A DNA stretch of 64,000 bases, from NCBI GenBank assembly GCA_037178855.1, contig JASJZC010000005.1, positions 124,001 through 188,000 on the forward strand. Reading direction: 5' to 3'. Source of the stretch: Oscheius sp. JU75. Taxonomy: Eukaryota > Nematoda > Chromadorea > Rhabditida > Rhabditidae. Shown piece by piece: positions 30,407-42,165 of the stretch. The notes under the pieces are model-generated. The model worked only from the letters and a program-made list of their open reading frames with translations, did no database searches and was not told where the DNA came from. Each line of letters begins with the position of its first letter. Within the stretch, counting starts at the first letter, position 1. Both the position numbers and the translations under genes were made by a program.

Positions 30407-32168
30407 CTAGTTCATGATCTCCTCGGGAGGTAGCCAGAAGTGCTGAATTGGCGTTTTGCAATTACTCTGTATCTGGCATCTCTACTTTTTCTCTTCCAGT
30501 CTCTTCCAGTCTACTACTGTACTGTCACTGTCACTTCCATTTTCTGTGTATATCTCTATTCCTTTTGTTTTTATCTGTCACTGACAGTCTGCCGCTGTCA
30601 CGTCGTCGCAGTCTCTGTCACTATCACTCTGGTTACCTTTCTGTCTCTGTCATCAGTCAGTCTATGTCTCTCTCCATGTCTATCTCCAGAAAAGAACAAA
30701 ACCCATTTCTGGCAGGAAAAGAGCACAAAAACCCACAATTGTTGCCTCGGCTGTGGCCATCATCGCGTATTTCGGATTCCATTTGGTGAATTTGACAATC
30801 TGCTGGTCGGCCTGCAGTCGGGTGATTTCGTGTCCACGCTCGGCGCTCCAGACGACGACCTGGCCATTCGTCGATCCACATACGACATATTGCGAATCCG
30901 GCGTAAAGCCGGCCTCGAGCTCGACCCTCTGGTCATTTCGATGTCCACGCAACGTCGCCTTCACATTTCCATCGAAAGAGTCCAGCAGGCGGATGTATTC
31001 GCCATTTGTGCACAGCATGATCGTCTTGCCATCTGGCGCGAAGACCATGCTCGTCCATTCGGCTGCGCTGCCCTCGCGCTCGATTTTAAAGTTCGAGAAA
31101 GGACCCTTGTCGAAGGAGCGCAGGTCGTAGAGCTTCACCACCTCGCTGTTGATACCTGCCGCAAAGATCAGTCCCTCCGGGTCGAAGGCTGTCACTGGGC
31201 GACCGCTGACCTGCATTAGACCCTGGAAAAATGAGGTTGGAATAGAGGAATGGGTCGAAATTCGGTTTTGTGAGCACTTTGACATTCGTATTGGTCTAAT
31301 ACACTCAAAAACGGGGAAAAAAAAACCAAAAAGATCTCGAAAACAAACCTGGCAGGACTGCGTTCGAAGATCCCAGAGTCGTATGGTCTTGTCCACGGAG
31401 GCGGAGAGGAACATGTCGTCTATTGGTGACATTGACAGCGCTGTGACTCTGAAAACTTCGATACTGAGGGGGCGAAAGTACTATGTTGTAAGTTTTTTTT
31501 AGCGATTATTTAAATGATTTTTAGGGGCCTGGGGTCTCCAAACAGTTACAGGACTTCAAAGTTTTGGGAACATGTTAGTCGCCATCTTGAACCGAACGAC
31601 CCGGGCGATAAAACTTTTTAAACGAGCTATTTTTAAGAAAATGGTATGGTAAAGGATTCCGGGGTTATACGTTTGCAGTTTTACACAAAATCGTTTAGAA
31701 AAACTCACGGTCCGTGGTGTCCTGCGAAGTATCGGAGGTATTTGTTGTCATAGAGCGACAAATATCGGAGCTGGTCTGGAAAATAATGAATTTTCGGGGT
31801 TTATGCACGGGAAGACACAAAATTAGACAGAAAATACTTACGATCAACTTTGGTGGATGAATGAATAACAGACTGGGTGTTGTGTGTGTAGCGGACCAGC
31901 CCGACTCCATACTTTTTGCTGTTTACCTGCAAAAGATGGCATTTTGGATTATTTATAAAGGCAAAGGACATAGAAAATCACAACAAACCTGAGCCTTGTC
32001 CCTCGTGCCGGTCTTGAGATCGAATATTCCGACGGAATCGTCGTTGAAGGCGGCAATTAACGTTGTCCCGTCGTCGCTGTAGTCGATTGAGTTGACCGGG
32101 TTCGTCGGCTCGCCGAACTTCTTCGCCGCCACCATTTTCAGCATGATTCCGTCGTCCAGTTTGACCAT
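30407..32168 (-). CDS. WDR82: WDR82, WD40 subunit of SET1/COMPASS and PNUTS complexes
   Basis: Beta-propeller of 317 residues (human protein 313). Exons in order: 32168-31989, 31926-31842, 31775-31709, 31448-31349, 31222-30737, 30442-30407. Signatures shared with WDR82: SKKYGVGLVRYTHNTQSVIH, RYLSLYDNKYLRYFAGHHGP, ALSMSPIDDMFLSASVDKTI, FDPEGLIFAAGINSEVVKLY and LRSFDKGPFSNFK. The tiny last exon encodes HFWLPPEEIMN, matching the conserved FWLP C-terminus; reading through the last donor instead gives an unrelated tail. That last intron (30443-30736) contains a long CTGTCTCT tract. An acceptor-like CCAG lies eight bases before the ATG. The gene is head-to-head with HCF-1, 863 bp apart. Confidence 0.95.
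30480..30690. repeat. CTGTCTCT-related tract in the last WDR82 intron
   Basis: About 200 bp of diverged TCTGTCACT and TCTCTGTC units, purine-rich on the transcribed sense of the host gene. Confidence 0.7.
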
Positions 32169-33031
32169 TTTCTGGCCTGGAAATGGAGGGTTTGAGAAAA
32201 AATGAAGGGAAGATCGAATAAGAGCGATGAATATCAAAGAAGAACGATTTTTCAGGGTTCTATGGTTTGTTCAACGTTCCTATCTCCAATATTGGCCTCC
32301 TTTTTATGAAAATAGACCAGAAATTACGAGATTTTACAAAGTAAGCCTTGCAGGAAGACTACGAGCTGGCTCACAGCGTAGACACAAGGCATTTAGTAGG
32401 CACCAACATTTCAGCAACGAATGACCTATTTTTTCCTTCATTCTCAAATTTTTACTTTCTCCAATATTCTGGTTATGTACTCCTACCAAAAGCGGTGGAA
32501 ATTAACGAAAAGCTGAGTTATAACCCAAGCACTCGATTCAAGAAGCGAAATTGGGAATTTCTGTCATTTCACGCTTCACATATACAATTTTCTGCCTTGT
32601 TCCCTTCACTTTTTTATTGTTCTACGTAAAGGTAGGTTGCTGCGGCAGAAAATAAAGGAATTTTGGAAAGGATAGAAAACCAAGAGTCTCGGATCTCGTT
32701 CGATCAAAAATGTTTTGCTAACCTTTCTGTCGCTAAAAATGATCATTTTTTGTAGTTGGAGAATGTTGTGAACATGTTTATAACGTTCTTTGCACACACT
32801 TTGATTGGAAGAATAGCCAAAAATTTCTAACAAAATAGGAAATAGCGGAGAAAATGAAAAGAGGAGAAAAGCGCGACGTGTGTTAGAAAATGTCTGGAAC
32901 CGCGCCAAAATGTTTGAATTAGATACGCAGGAGCACCGAAAATGTCGCCAGCGTCGAGAGAGACGTATATCGTTCAAATTTACATTTTTCTCCCTATCTG
33001 ACTTTGAAATTTACGCAGTTTTTGCAGAAAA
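32169..33031. promoter_or_regulatory. Shared divergent promoter region of WDR82 and HCF-1
   Basis: The 863 bp between the two start codons contain no other supported gene. Sequence is AT-rich with runs of T. Each side has an acceptor motif just before the ATG (CCAG at 32177-32180 on minus; TTTGCAG at 33021-33027 on plus), so true start sites may lie further inside. No core element is obvious. Confidence 0.5.
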
Positions 33032-36000
33032 ATGGACGAGGAGAGCTCGGAACATCATGAATATGAGGGCAACGAAGGATATGGACTGCAGCACCAGGCC
33101 ACAGTAAGTTTTCATTAAAAAACTTGACCTAAATACCATTTAGAATCTAGAAAATGTTCCGGTTTCGGAAGAATACATGGCCGTACCGTACAACCAGCCG
33201 CCGATATTAGACACAATACTCTCACAACCATTGAAATGGAGGAAAATTGTCGCGGCTGATGGTGCGATTCCGAGGTAGACACAGGCATACAGAAACGAAA
33301 AGACAAATGAGTTTTCAGACCGCGACATGGACACAAGTCGGTCATTGTCAACGATAACATGCTGATCTGGGGTGGAGGAAATGAAGGAATCATCGACGAG
33401 ATAACAGTCTACAACATTCGTGAGTAGATGATAGAGACAGAGATAGAGATAAAAACAGTGTCAGTGAGAGACAGTGACAGTTTCCAGCCACAAACCGATG
33501 GTCAACTCCAAACACTCGAGGCGATAAGCCGCCTGGAACTGCAGCTTCCGGTCTTACCAAAGGACCCGGAAGCAGAATCTACACTTTCGGCGGCATGATC
33601 GAGTATGGACAGTAGGTCTCCATTCAAATCAAGCTTACAGTGGTCAAAGGTACTCGAACGATCTCTACGAGCTGGATCTGACCCGCTGGGAATGGAGGAA
33701 ACTGAGAGCTAGAGCGCGACCAGGTCTCGGACAGCAGGCTGTCCAGCCATGTGCCCGTCTGGGACACAGTCTGGTCTCGGATTCTAAAGGGGTAGGTTCC
33801 CTCACTGGGAGCAAACATGTCCTTTCCAGATGCTCTACATCTTCGGAGGGCTCACAAACGGCTCGGAGGAAGCCCGCTTCAACAAGCCCAAGTATCTGAA
33901 CGACTTCTACTGTGTCAACGTCTCCCAAACCCATATGAACCAGGGGGTGGTGTACTGGGAACAGCCACGGACAAAGGGACCACAGCCACCGTGTCGCGAA
34001 TCCCATACGGCTGTCATTTTGGAGACGGCGACTCGCCGAGAGATGATCTTGTACGGTGGTATGGACGGAAATAGACTCGGAGACATCTGGGTTATTGATC
34101 TGAATAAGATGGAATGGCAGGAGAAACTGGTTAGTCTCTCGCAAAATGATCTAGAAAAAACAAACTAACAATCAGGTGTAGCAAATGCCTCTCTGTCTCT
34201 CTCACTGTCTATCATCTCCCATTGTTTCAGTGCTTCGGCTCTGCCCCACTTCCTCGTTCTCTCCACTGCGCTGCTCTCCTCGGCGACAAGATGTATATCT
34301 ACGGAGGTTGGGTTCCGATCGGAGAAGCTCAGCCCAACCAACGTCAGGATGCCCGCTGGAAATGTACCAGCTCTCTCGGTGTCTTAAACTGTAGCACCTG
34401 GACGTGGGAACTCGCCAATCTCGAATCCATAACCGAATCGTATCAGGGCAAGTCGCAACAGAGAGACAGTGACTCTTGTTCAGAAGGCCAAGAGACATTT
34501 CCTCACGCCCGTTCCGGACACTCTTCCAGCGTCTTCGGAAAAAGAATCTACGTGTGGTCCGGCCGTGACGGCTACCGCAAAGCGTGGAATAATCAGGTCT
34601 GCTGCCGTGACTTCTGGTATCTGGAGACTGAAAAGCCGGCCAAGCCCGTGAGATTGAATCTCGGCAAAGCCAATCTCAAAGCTCTGGATGTCTTCTGGAG
34701 TCCTGTGAAAAATGCCGAAGCGTATCTGCTTCAGATCCTCAAGAATCCCCCAACGCAATGTGAGTTCTTCATTGGACAACTTATCAAAAGTCTGATTTAG
34801 TCCCACGAAAGCTGATCAAGCCTGCTCCCAAGCCTGTGAAGCCAACTGTCAAGAAGGATGAGGACATGCCAGAGAATTTCATGGAAGATGTAGCCGAGGA
34901 GAAGGAGCCAAAGGAAGAGCAGCAACAGCCAGAAACGGAGGAGAAGGAGGTGGAAGAAGAGTGGATGGATGTGGCTATTGTAAAGGGAACGACCTTCACT
35001 GTGACAGAATACTATGAGAAGAACAGCGAGCTGCCGAGGTTGGGAGAGAGTTACACTGTGAGTCTTGGAGACAGAGAAAAAGAGACAGAGTGATAGAAGG
35101 GTAGCGAGACGAATAGATAGACAGACATAGAGGAAGTGACAGACAGTAAGATACAATAGAGACAGAGGGACATAGAAATAGAGAAACAAAGAAACAATGG
35201 TTTAAATTCAGCGCACCGACATCCACGATTCCTACCAGCTACAGAGAAAAGTTCACGAGATTGAGCAGGGAACAGGCTACAGAATTCGCGTTGCCGGGGT
35301 CAACCTCCTTGGAATTGGCGAGTTCTCTGACCCCGTCATGTTCAAGACCATCCTTCCCGGCTTCCCTGGTGCTCCGAGCCAGATCAAGATTCAGAAAGTT
35401 GCCGAAGGGGCTCAAATCTGCTGGATCCCACCAGCGATTCCAAATGGGCGCATCGTCGAATACAGTGTGTACTTGGCGATGAAGCCTGGAGATAGAGTCG
35501 CAGCGACGAAGCTTGTTTCCAAGCAAAGTGCGAGTCCTTCAATGCCGGGAGTAGAGTTTGAGAGGTAAGAAGTGTTGTACTCTGGAAACTAACCAGTGTT
35601 CCAGAGTCTACGTCGGTGACAGGACCGAATGCTTCATCGATCACAAGGTCATCCTGGAAGCACATGTCGAGTCGAATATAAAGAACAAGCCGGCTGTCAT
35701 CTTCAGAATCGCAGCCAAGAATGAGAAGGTTGAATTTCCTGTCTCTATGTCTCTATGTCTGTCACTCGGCCTCCCTATCGCCTTGCCTCTATATCTTGCT
35801 ACTAGATGTTTTTTTTACCCAATTCTTTTCAGGGCTACGGTCCCGCCACCCAGGTCCGATGGCTACAAGACTGGCGCACAGATCTCGACTTCAACAACAT
35901 CCCTGTGACTGGACCGCCTCGAGTAGTCGGTCAGCCCATGAAGACGGTCGTGCGGGCTCCAGGAACACCTGTGACCCTCGTCCGTACACAGAATGCTAGA

Positions 36001-36222
36001 CCGATGGTGCCTGGACAGGGTCCAGTCGTGGCCAGGGGGCCACAGATGGTCTATCGGGCAGCTCAACCCACATCCGGAGTCCGGTACCAACCTTACAATG
36101 CCAGTGGGGCTCAGGGTAGTGTGGCACCGAGGATCGTGGCCATTCCGCCGCATCGACAGTTGGCTGGTCAACAGGTTCGGATCCAACCTCACCCAGGACA
36201 GAATCCCAACCAACAACGATAG
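33032..36222 (+). CDS. hcf-1: Host cell factor HCF-1 (Kelch propeller plus fibronectin III)
   Basis: Nuclear coregulator of 840 residues. Exons: 33032-33103, 33144-33274, 33319-33419, 33488-33611, 33650-33791, 33830-34129, 34231-34759, 34801-35057, 35212-35564, 35605-35728, 35833-36222. Kelch blades (about 50-430) include PRHGHKSVIVNDNMLIWGGG, YTFGGMIEYGQYSNDLYELD, MLYIFGGLTNGSEEA, PPCRESHTAVI, LPRSLHCAALLGDKMYIYGG and IYVWSGRDGYRKAWNNQVCC. An acidic Glu-rich linker (about 500-540) precedes two fibronectin III modules (about 560-740) containing GYRIRVAGVNLLGIGEFSD and IKIQKVAEGAQICWIPP. A Pro/Gln/Arg-rich tail follows. The HCF proteolysis repeats of vertebrate HCF-1 are absent, as in nematodes. 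For exon 5 the AAAG acceptor at 33649 gives EYGQYSNDL, matching the family better than the TTACAG at 33640. Confidence 0.95.
34135..34225 (+). mobile_element. SINE reduced to head and tail in an HCF-1 intron
   Basis: Head-like CGCAAAATGATCTAGAAAAA is followed directly by AAACTAACAATCAGGTGTAG and AGCAAATGCCTCTCTGTCTC. Both tRNA modules and the body are missing, leaving the two termini joined. Confidence 0.6.
35065..35195. repeat. Purine GACAGA/GATAGA tract in HCF-1 intron
   Basis: Most of intron 35058-35211; reverse-complement type of the CTGTCTCT tract. Confidence 0.8.
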
Positions 36223-36269
36223 TTCCGGCCCATCTTCAAGCAAATCATTTCTGTAACTTCCACCTCCGA

Positions 36270-36770
36270 TCTCTCCTCTTCTGTTTTCCAGAACATTAGG
36301 ATCCGTTCCGTGTTTTCAGGGTTCCTTCCACCTCAAGCCTTGCAAATGATATTGCTGTACTCTGCCTCAAACCTTTATATGAAAAATGAACAATTCGCTC
36401 CAATTGGATTTTTGTTTTACCCGTGACCACTTTTTTTTCTAGAAATTCCTTCCTTATGTCGGGTAACTTCACTGTTTCCTCTAGCCATTCGTTTGTTCTT
36501 CCATCAAGCAAACTTACTCCGACCATTTTCCTTATCATCTTGTGCTGAACCGTTCGTAATTTAGATAGGTGCTTTTCTCAGGTAGGCCAGGTTTCGGACG
36601 CATACAACAATGCTCGACACACATCCTGCAGAGTTTCCTCTTCAGGGTTGGACTAATCCGTTTGTTGATGAACATTTCGTGGATTCTCTTGAAGACAAAC
36701 CAACCTGATTGAATTCGTCATCCAACTTTCAGCGTATTATTTCGGTCGAACGATACACTTAGGCGCCGAT
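36270..36770 (-). mobile_element. Decayed LINE reverse-transcriptase C-terminal fragment
   Basis: In broken frames the minus strand reads FINKRISPTLKRKLCRMCVE, a position where the YGSETW motif of LINE C-termini appears as RPKPGLP, then TVQHKMIRKMVGVSLLDGRT and NEWL. This order is typical of the segment following the polymerase domain in nematode LINE elements. Frameshifts and stops are present; no catalytic YxDD motif is retained. It begins just after the HCF-1 3' end. Confidence 0.6.
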
Positions 36771-36904
36771 ATACGTACTCCTTACAGTACGGAAAGATCT
36801 GCCCGCCGAAGCACTGATGATCTCAAAATCATCATTCTGGTCAAAAATCTTCTGGGAATGCCCGGAGTTTTCCTGACCAGTATTTTTCCGGGAATGCCAG
36901 ACAG

Positions 36905-37023
36905 GGAGGCATAGAAAAAGAGAGTGAGAGAGACCGAGAGGCAGAAAGATGGGCAGGCCGTGAAACAGAGGGAAAAAGAGACAAACAAACAGAGATACAG
37001 AGACAGAAAGACAGAGAGACAAA
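36905..37023. repeat. Purine GACAGAGAGACA-type tract
   Basis: Imperfect GAGAGAC, AGACAGAAAGAC and related units; open frames through it are compositional artefacts. Confidence 0.75.
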
Positions 37024-38660
37024 GCCAAATTTGCCATTTGCCACTGTCCTTGTTCGCCTCACGCCGGAGGATCCAGTTTTCGTCGACTCACAGTAGACAA
37101 TTTATCGCCACTTCTTCCAGCTTTCCGTGGCAGCCAGAACTTTTCTGAGGATTTTGCTATTTCAACTATCCGGAGACATGTCAATAGGTGCAAACAACAT
37201 TCTATCAAAACTATCACGCAATCTTGGGTAAAAAAGCAACAATAACCGGTTTTCTCATACCGGCAGGGGCATGTTAGTTCGACCGGGATTAGCCTTCTCT
37301 GTCAGAGTCGACTGGACAAGCAAAATGAATCACCCTGCGAGAATCCTTTTTTGATTTTTTGCGAGGCCAGGTTTTCATGCTTAGTTTGAAAAATTACGGT
37401 TTCTCACTTCTTTCTCTCTGTTTTTTCTGTCTCTTTGTATCTCTGCGCTAAAATAGTTGGACTACCGATTACTCGTTTGCAAAGTCAGCCGGGAAAAAGT
37501 TATGTTTACCGGCCGTAGCGACTAAAACAGTTCGGCGGACAAATATTTATGACCTGGTGATCGTCCCTTTTCTGTTTCCAGCCTAGTCGACCGATAACTT
37601 TATAGACGGAACAGCGAATAGTCGTTCCTCTTTTTCCAAGTCAATGGTATCAATAAGGATGTACTCATGCGGACAGAGGTCTCTCTTTTCCTGCCTCTTA
37701 GACAATTATTCACGGTTTTAGCATAGGTGGAGATGTATCACCTTCTTGCCCGTTTTCTCCTACTATCTCTGTTTCTCTGTCGCTGTTTCAAGCGTCACCT
37801 TTCCCAAACCCTGTCTATGTCCATCCTATCTTCCTCCTCATTCACAACAAGCTATCAAGTGTCTGCCGCTATATTCCACTATTTTCGCGCCCAATCGTTC
37901 TTCAAGGTAATCCACCTGTCCTTCTTTCTCTTTCAAGGAGGATGCCGTTATTGATCAGAGCGAAATTCTTGTCCTGCAGCAAAATCGCATTAAAAGAGAG
38001 TCGTCGGGCGATAATCCGAACCAGGATGACAACCCGACATAACTGATAACTCGCTCTCTTTCTCTCTTGACTACAAACAGGTGCTTCTGGGTTTATCTAG
38101 AGTTGTGGTAGTCTCTAGTACTCGCTCTCTGAGCTTATCTTCCTATCTCTTTGGTGATTCCTAGTATTTTTTTCCTTGTTCAATTCGTGTGCTATTTCTC
38201 TCTCACTGTCTGTTTCTCTTACTGTCGCTCGACACATACTAATGGCCAAGTTCGGTCCCTGTTCTTGATTTCGTTCGGTTATTTCTTACTACCCTTATTA
38301 GCATCTGTTTTCTCACTGTCACTGTTTCCCAAACTTTTGTTTACCCGTCCGTTCTGTTCCTTGACTCATATTCTACCAAAAGCTCATATTTTGGCATTTC
38401 CTGTTGTCAATACTCTTACTCATACTCTGCCAGGGAAAACACAAATACCGCAATGTTAATCCTCCTCTCCCCGTTGTCTAGCCATCACCTATGGTCGTCG
38501 GGTCAAGGATGGATCATAAGCTGTCCGAAAAAGTGATATGTTGACGTGTTTTGAGGCTTTTCTATCCTGTCTCAAACGACTCGTCGAAACTCCTACTTCC
38601 TTTTAAAGTGATAGGGTCAAAAAATCAGCGAAGGGGTGACTTTTGTTGCATGGTAAGAGG

Positions 38661-39012
38661 CGAAAAGTGATCTAATACAGCTTTTCTGCAAAAAAAAACT
38701 AAGACAGGGACCGCGTTCAGCACCATCGAAACCATCAAGAAATCATTTCGTTTATTAGACCAGAGTGCTAACCACTAGGTTACGAGAGAGATTTTTTTCT
38801 GAGACAGTACTAGCGAGCCCGTTTGATCTAATGGCCTAGTGGCTCTCGCACCGTTTGGAACTCACACGTCACCGAGAGTTGTTGGTTCGATTCAAGCAAA
38901 TGCTAAAAGCTTTGATTTTCACGTTCCTGGGAGTTTTTGAGGGCGCTGAACACGAATCTGACATCCATTTGAGCAGAAAATGAGTAAAACGTGCTAGAAA
39001 GATGAATGTCTA
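38661..39012 (+). mobile_element. Double-tRNA SINE, copy D
   Basis: Head CGAAAAGTGATCTAATACAG, truncated minus-strand module (ATTAGACCAGAGTGCTAACC), then the plus-strand module (about 38829-38905) with A-box-like TGGCCTAGTGGCTCTCGCA and B-box-like TTGGTTCGATTCAAG. The body is GGGAGTTTTTGAGGGCGCTG. It ends near GATGAATGTCT. Confidence 0.78.
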
Positions 39013-41229
39013 TTGACTCTGCTACCCATATTGTCTTCAAAATGGCTACATTTAGCCCATAACTGTTGGGGAATCCTTTCTCCGGAACTCTTTGTGATGT
39101 TGCACAAACATATGGTTCCATATATACGCATCAATACTATTGATTTAGATGCGCAGCCGAGCACATTAGGCAGGTGGCAAATGATCTGTCTCTCACGGCG
39201 CGGAGCCATTACGTAACAGTCGGGCCGGAATATGGCGCGCTGGGGCTAGTCGCGTTCTCGGCATTTGCATATTCCAGCATAGTTTTGGTTCTGTACTATT
39301 ATTCGTCTTCTAACTATATGCCGTCCCAAATTCCATGGATACCCATCTCCTGCGTGTCTCAAGTACTCAACGAAGGACGCACCCCTTTCCCCCTGTTTGC
39401 TCCTATCCGAAAGGCGGCGACTCTCTCGCTCCCTTTGGGTTTTCCCCCTATGTACCGAGAGGATCTTAGCCCGACGACGAGCATCTTTTCGTTTGTGACA
39501 ATAACAAAGACAAGGGAGGGCGATTGACGCTTTAGAGCTTGTCCTGACGGTTGTAGGTAAACAGAGACAGGTGAAGGTGACCCGGGGGGGACTATATAGA
39601 CAACACGACCTTTGAACAGCCCTCTCTGCTTCTCTGTCTCTCTGTTTTTTTCTCTCTCAGTCTTTATGTCTATCTCTCTTTCTGTCACTTCATCCTCAAT
39701 GACTCCCAGACTGCCCATTCCGTTTGGATCGAAGACCCTATGATATTTCTTTGAATCGGCTCAAAAGTGCGCACTTCCTGACCAAAAACAGGCCCATTCT
39801 CACGTTCTTTTTTCTCACTTTAGTGGGCTCAAGTTTCTGCCCAACATTCCTTTCGCCTGTTCCAGACCATCTGTTTCTTTAGGGAAAGGAAGTACGTGTT
39901 CTTTCTCTTTAACCAGGGAACTGCAATTAGTGTCACACCTGTCAGCCATTCTTGTCTTGCCTGCTGCTGTTGAAAGCGAAAACTGGTCGTTACTATCCTC
40001 ACACTCTTTATCTCTGTGAGTGCCCGAGATGATTCATGTTTTTGCCTCTCGTCCTCTCTCTCTTCTCGTGCTTTTTACAGCCAGTCACAGTTTGAGCGAG
40101 ATAATTGACGGTCATGGGGAGGGAAACAAGACAGAGACAGTGACAGGGTTCTATTCCATAACTTTTCTTCCCTCTTTTCCTCCCGTACTGATAACCACTG
40201 AAGCCAGCCTGGAGGAAGAGCAATGCGCGCGAGAAACACAATCCAGAGTGAGAACAAACAAAAGACACACTGTCCGACACCTTGGTCTCTGTGCTAGTTA
40301 ACATTGATTATCATTATTACAATCGGGCCGTTCGGCTCAATTGATTATTCAAGCCTGTTCCCACCGTTGATGGGCTCTTACGGGGCGGCGCGAGAGTCAT
40401 CATTAGGGTTTGGAGAGGGGGCCTTATCAGGCAGAAAGTGAGACCAGCGCCTACGAGCCAGCTATTCCGCACTCAACAGTAGTAGAAAGGAGCTGACTCA
40501 TACTTTCTCTTTCTCTCACAACTTCTGTTACTATTCTTGTCTTCCTATTACTGTGTTCACTCTTCACACTCTCTTTCAACCAGTCGTTCTTCCAGTTGAA
40601 AGCTTAGGCTTCTGTCTCCAGTCTCACCAGGCAAGCATACTCTTTAACCATCAACCTCTGGTTGGTATGGATTGTAGCTCCTTGTCATTTTCCTTTTACC
40701 AACTGTGGAACTGCTAGCTCTCAAATCGAAAATTGAGCACTGAAAAGTGCGCAGTCTTCCATTCACTATCAGTCAATAGGTCCGAGATCACTTTTTCGTC
40801 CAGGTGTACCTGAAGTTTCTGGCTCTGTCTCTCTGTCTCGCAGTGTCTCAGTCAGTGCCTCCGAGCCTCTGTTTCTCTGCTTCTCAGTATCTATCTGTCT
40901 CTCTGTCTCCCTCATTCCGGCTTCTAACCTACCGGGAAGATATCATCATCACACTTCCTAATCACCCTCTCTCCGCAACAACACACCAATAGTTCATCTT
41001 GTTTTGATAGGGAAGAGCTCATCTGAACACTGTTGACTTAGCTATATGCCTCTCCCCTACTCCGCGTCGTCACTTTGGACACAGAGAGATTTAGAACTGT
41101 GTGCGTAAACAGCCGTCATCTTCCTGGAGCTGTTCGTTGGCACAGCATTTCTTACGAGTCAGATCGATTGATTCTGGACCGTTATCTTGTACTGGCTGGG
41201 AGAAGGAGAGGTGTAAAGCTGGGGAAACT

Positions 41230-41279
41230 GTACCAATCATCTTGGGCCTTTTTTGGAAAAAGCCCGGGATGATTGGTAC
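41230..41279. repeat. Imperfect hairpin, about 23-bp arms
   Basis: Left arm 41230-41252 (GTACCAATCATCTTGGGCC then T-run) pairs with right arm 41258-41279 (A-run then GCCCGGGATGATTGGTAC) across a very short loop. No terminator or gene end is adjacent. Confidence 0.7.
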
Positions 41280-42165
41280 CCTAAAGATTCCTTTGAGTTT
41301 GTTAGAGGAGCAGTATTAGCGCCTTTTTCTACTTTCCTCTTTTCCAAAGATTTCTCTATCTCTATGCCTCACTCTAGCCTCAGAATATACCTTCAATATA
41401 GACTGTCCTCCTGCTTCTCTCTCTCTCTTTAATCGAAAACTACCCTCTCAGGATAGAGGTCCTCTCTGGAAATATGGATTTCTCTCGAAAAAATGATGGC
41501 TCGTAAAAGTTTGACGATAAGCCGACCGGAGTCTCAAGGTGTCATAACTTTGTGCTTGTTGCCATTTTAGTAGAGTCTCTCGAATTTTCTGCCTCTCTGT
41601 CTTCCTGTCTCTCAGTCTCTCTGTTTCTCGAGGTCGATCCTCCGCAATGACTAGCAACTGTCTAACTATCGCCTCAAGAAACAAGCTGTTTATCCCCTTA
41701 GGCTGGTCGCCAACAGCATAATTTCCGGTCTTTTTCTTCTTCTCTCTCAAGTGCCCCTTCTGTCTCTCTCACTCCAAAACAGTTCGCCCCGTTCTTCGTG
41801 TTCGTCTCGCCGTCACTATCTCTCTTTCCACTTTTTTGCTGCCAAGGCTTGACCGCCACAAGCCGACCAGTTTATGTCCGCCATGGTCATTTTCCCATAT
41901 AGATTTCCGTTAGGGTACGGCTAAAGTTTTGCTCAACGAGGCCAAGATGCTCGTGTAGGCAAACAAACTCAGAACACGTACCGGACATTTCTCTTTTTTT
42001 TTCTTGGAGCCAGTCTCAATGTCTCTGTCTCTCAGCTTGACACACTCTGACATTTCCAACTCAATTTTTTTCGTACCAATTTCTTTTTGCTATTACTGTA
42101 CTTCTTCAAACAAACCTTTTTTTTTCTTTCCACCATAAATCGAATAACTTCCAGGTATTCTAGCC

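Larger units (their letters stand above)
36223..42165. other. Intergenic gap with repeats, no intact gene supported
   Basis: Contains the LINE relic (36270-36770), a purine tract (36905-37023), a SINE (38661-39012), a near-perfect hairpin (41230-41279) and further CTGTCTCT tracts (39622-39690, 40826-40912, 41591-41632). Open frames such as 40020-40301 are antisense pairs in low-complexity sequence and show no domain. The promoter and leader of the NHERF-like gene lie at the right edge. Confidence 0.55.

Noticed and set aside
30440-31219. Long 259-codon plus-strand open frame
   Set aside because: Antisense to WDR82 exon 5 and continuing through a CTGTCTCT tract; the product is low-complexity and then a mirror of WD40 codons.
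36499-36550. LINE relic as an active element
   Set aside because: Frames are broken and catalytic motifs are absent; only the C-terminal region is recognisable.
40020-40304. Overlapping plus and minus frames of about 95 codons
   Set aside because: Mutual mirror frames in low-complexity intergenic sequence without motifs.
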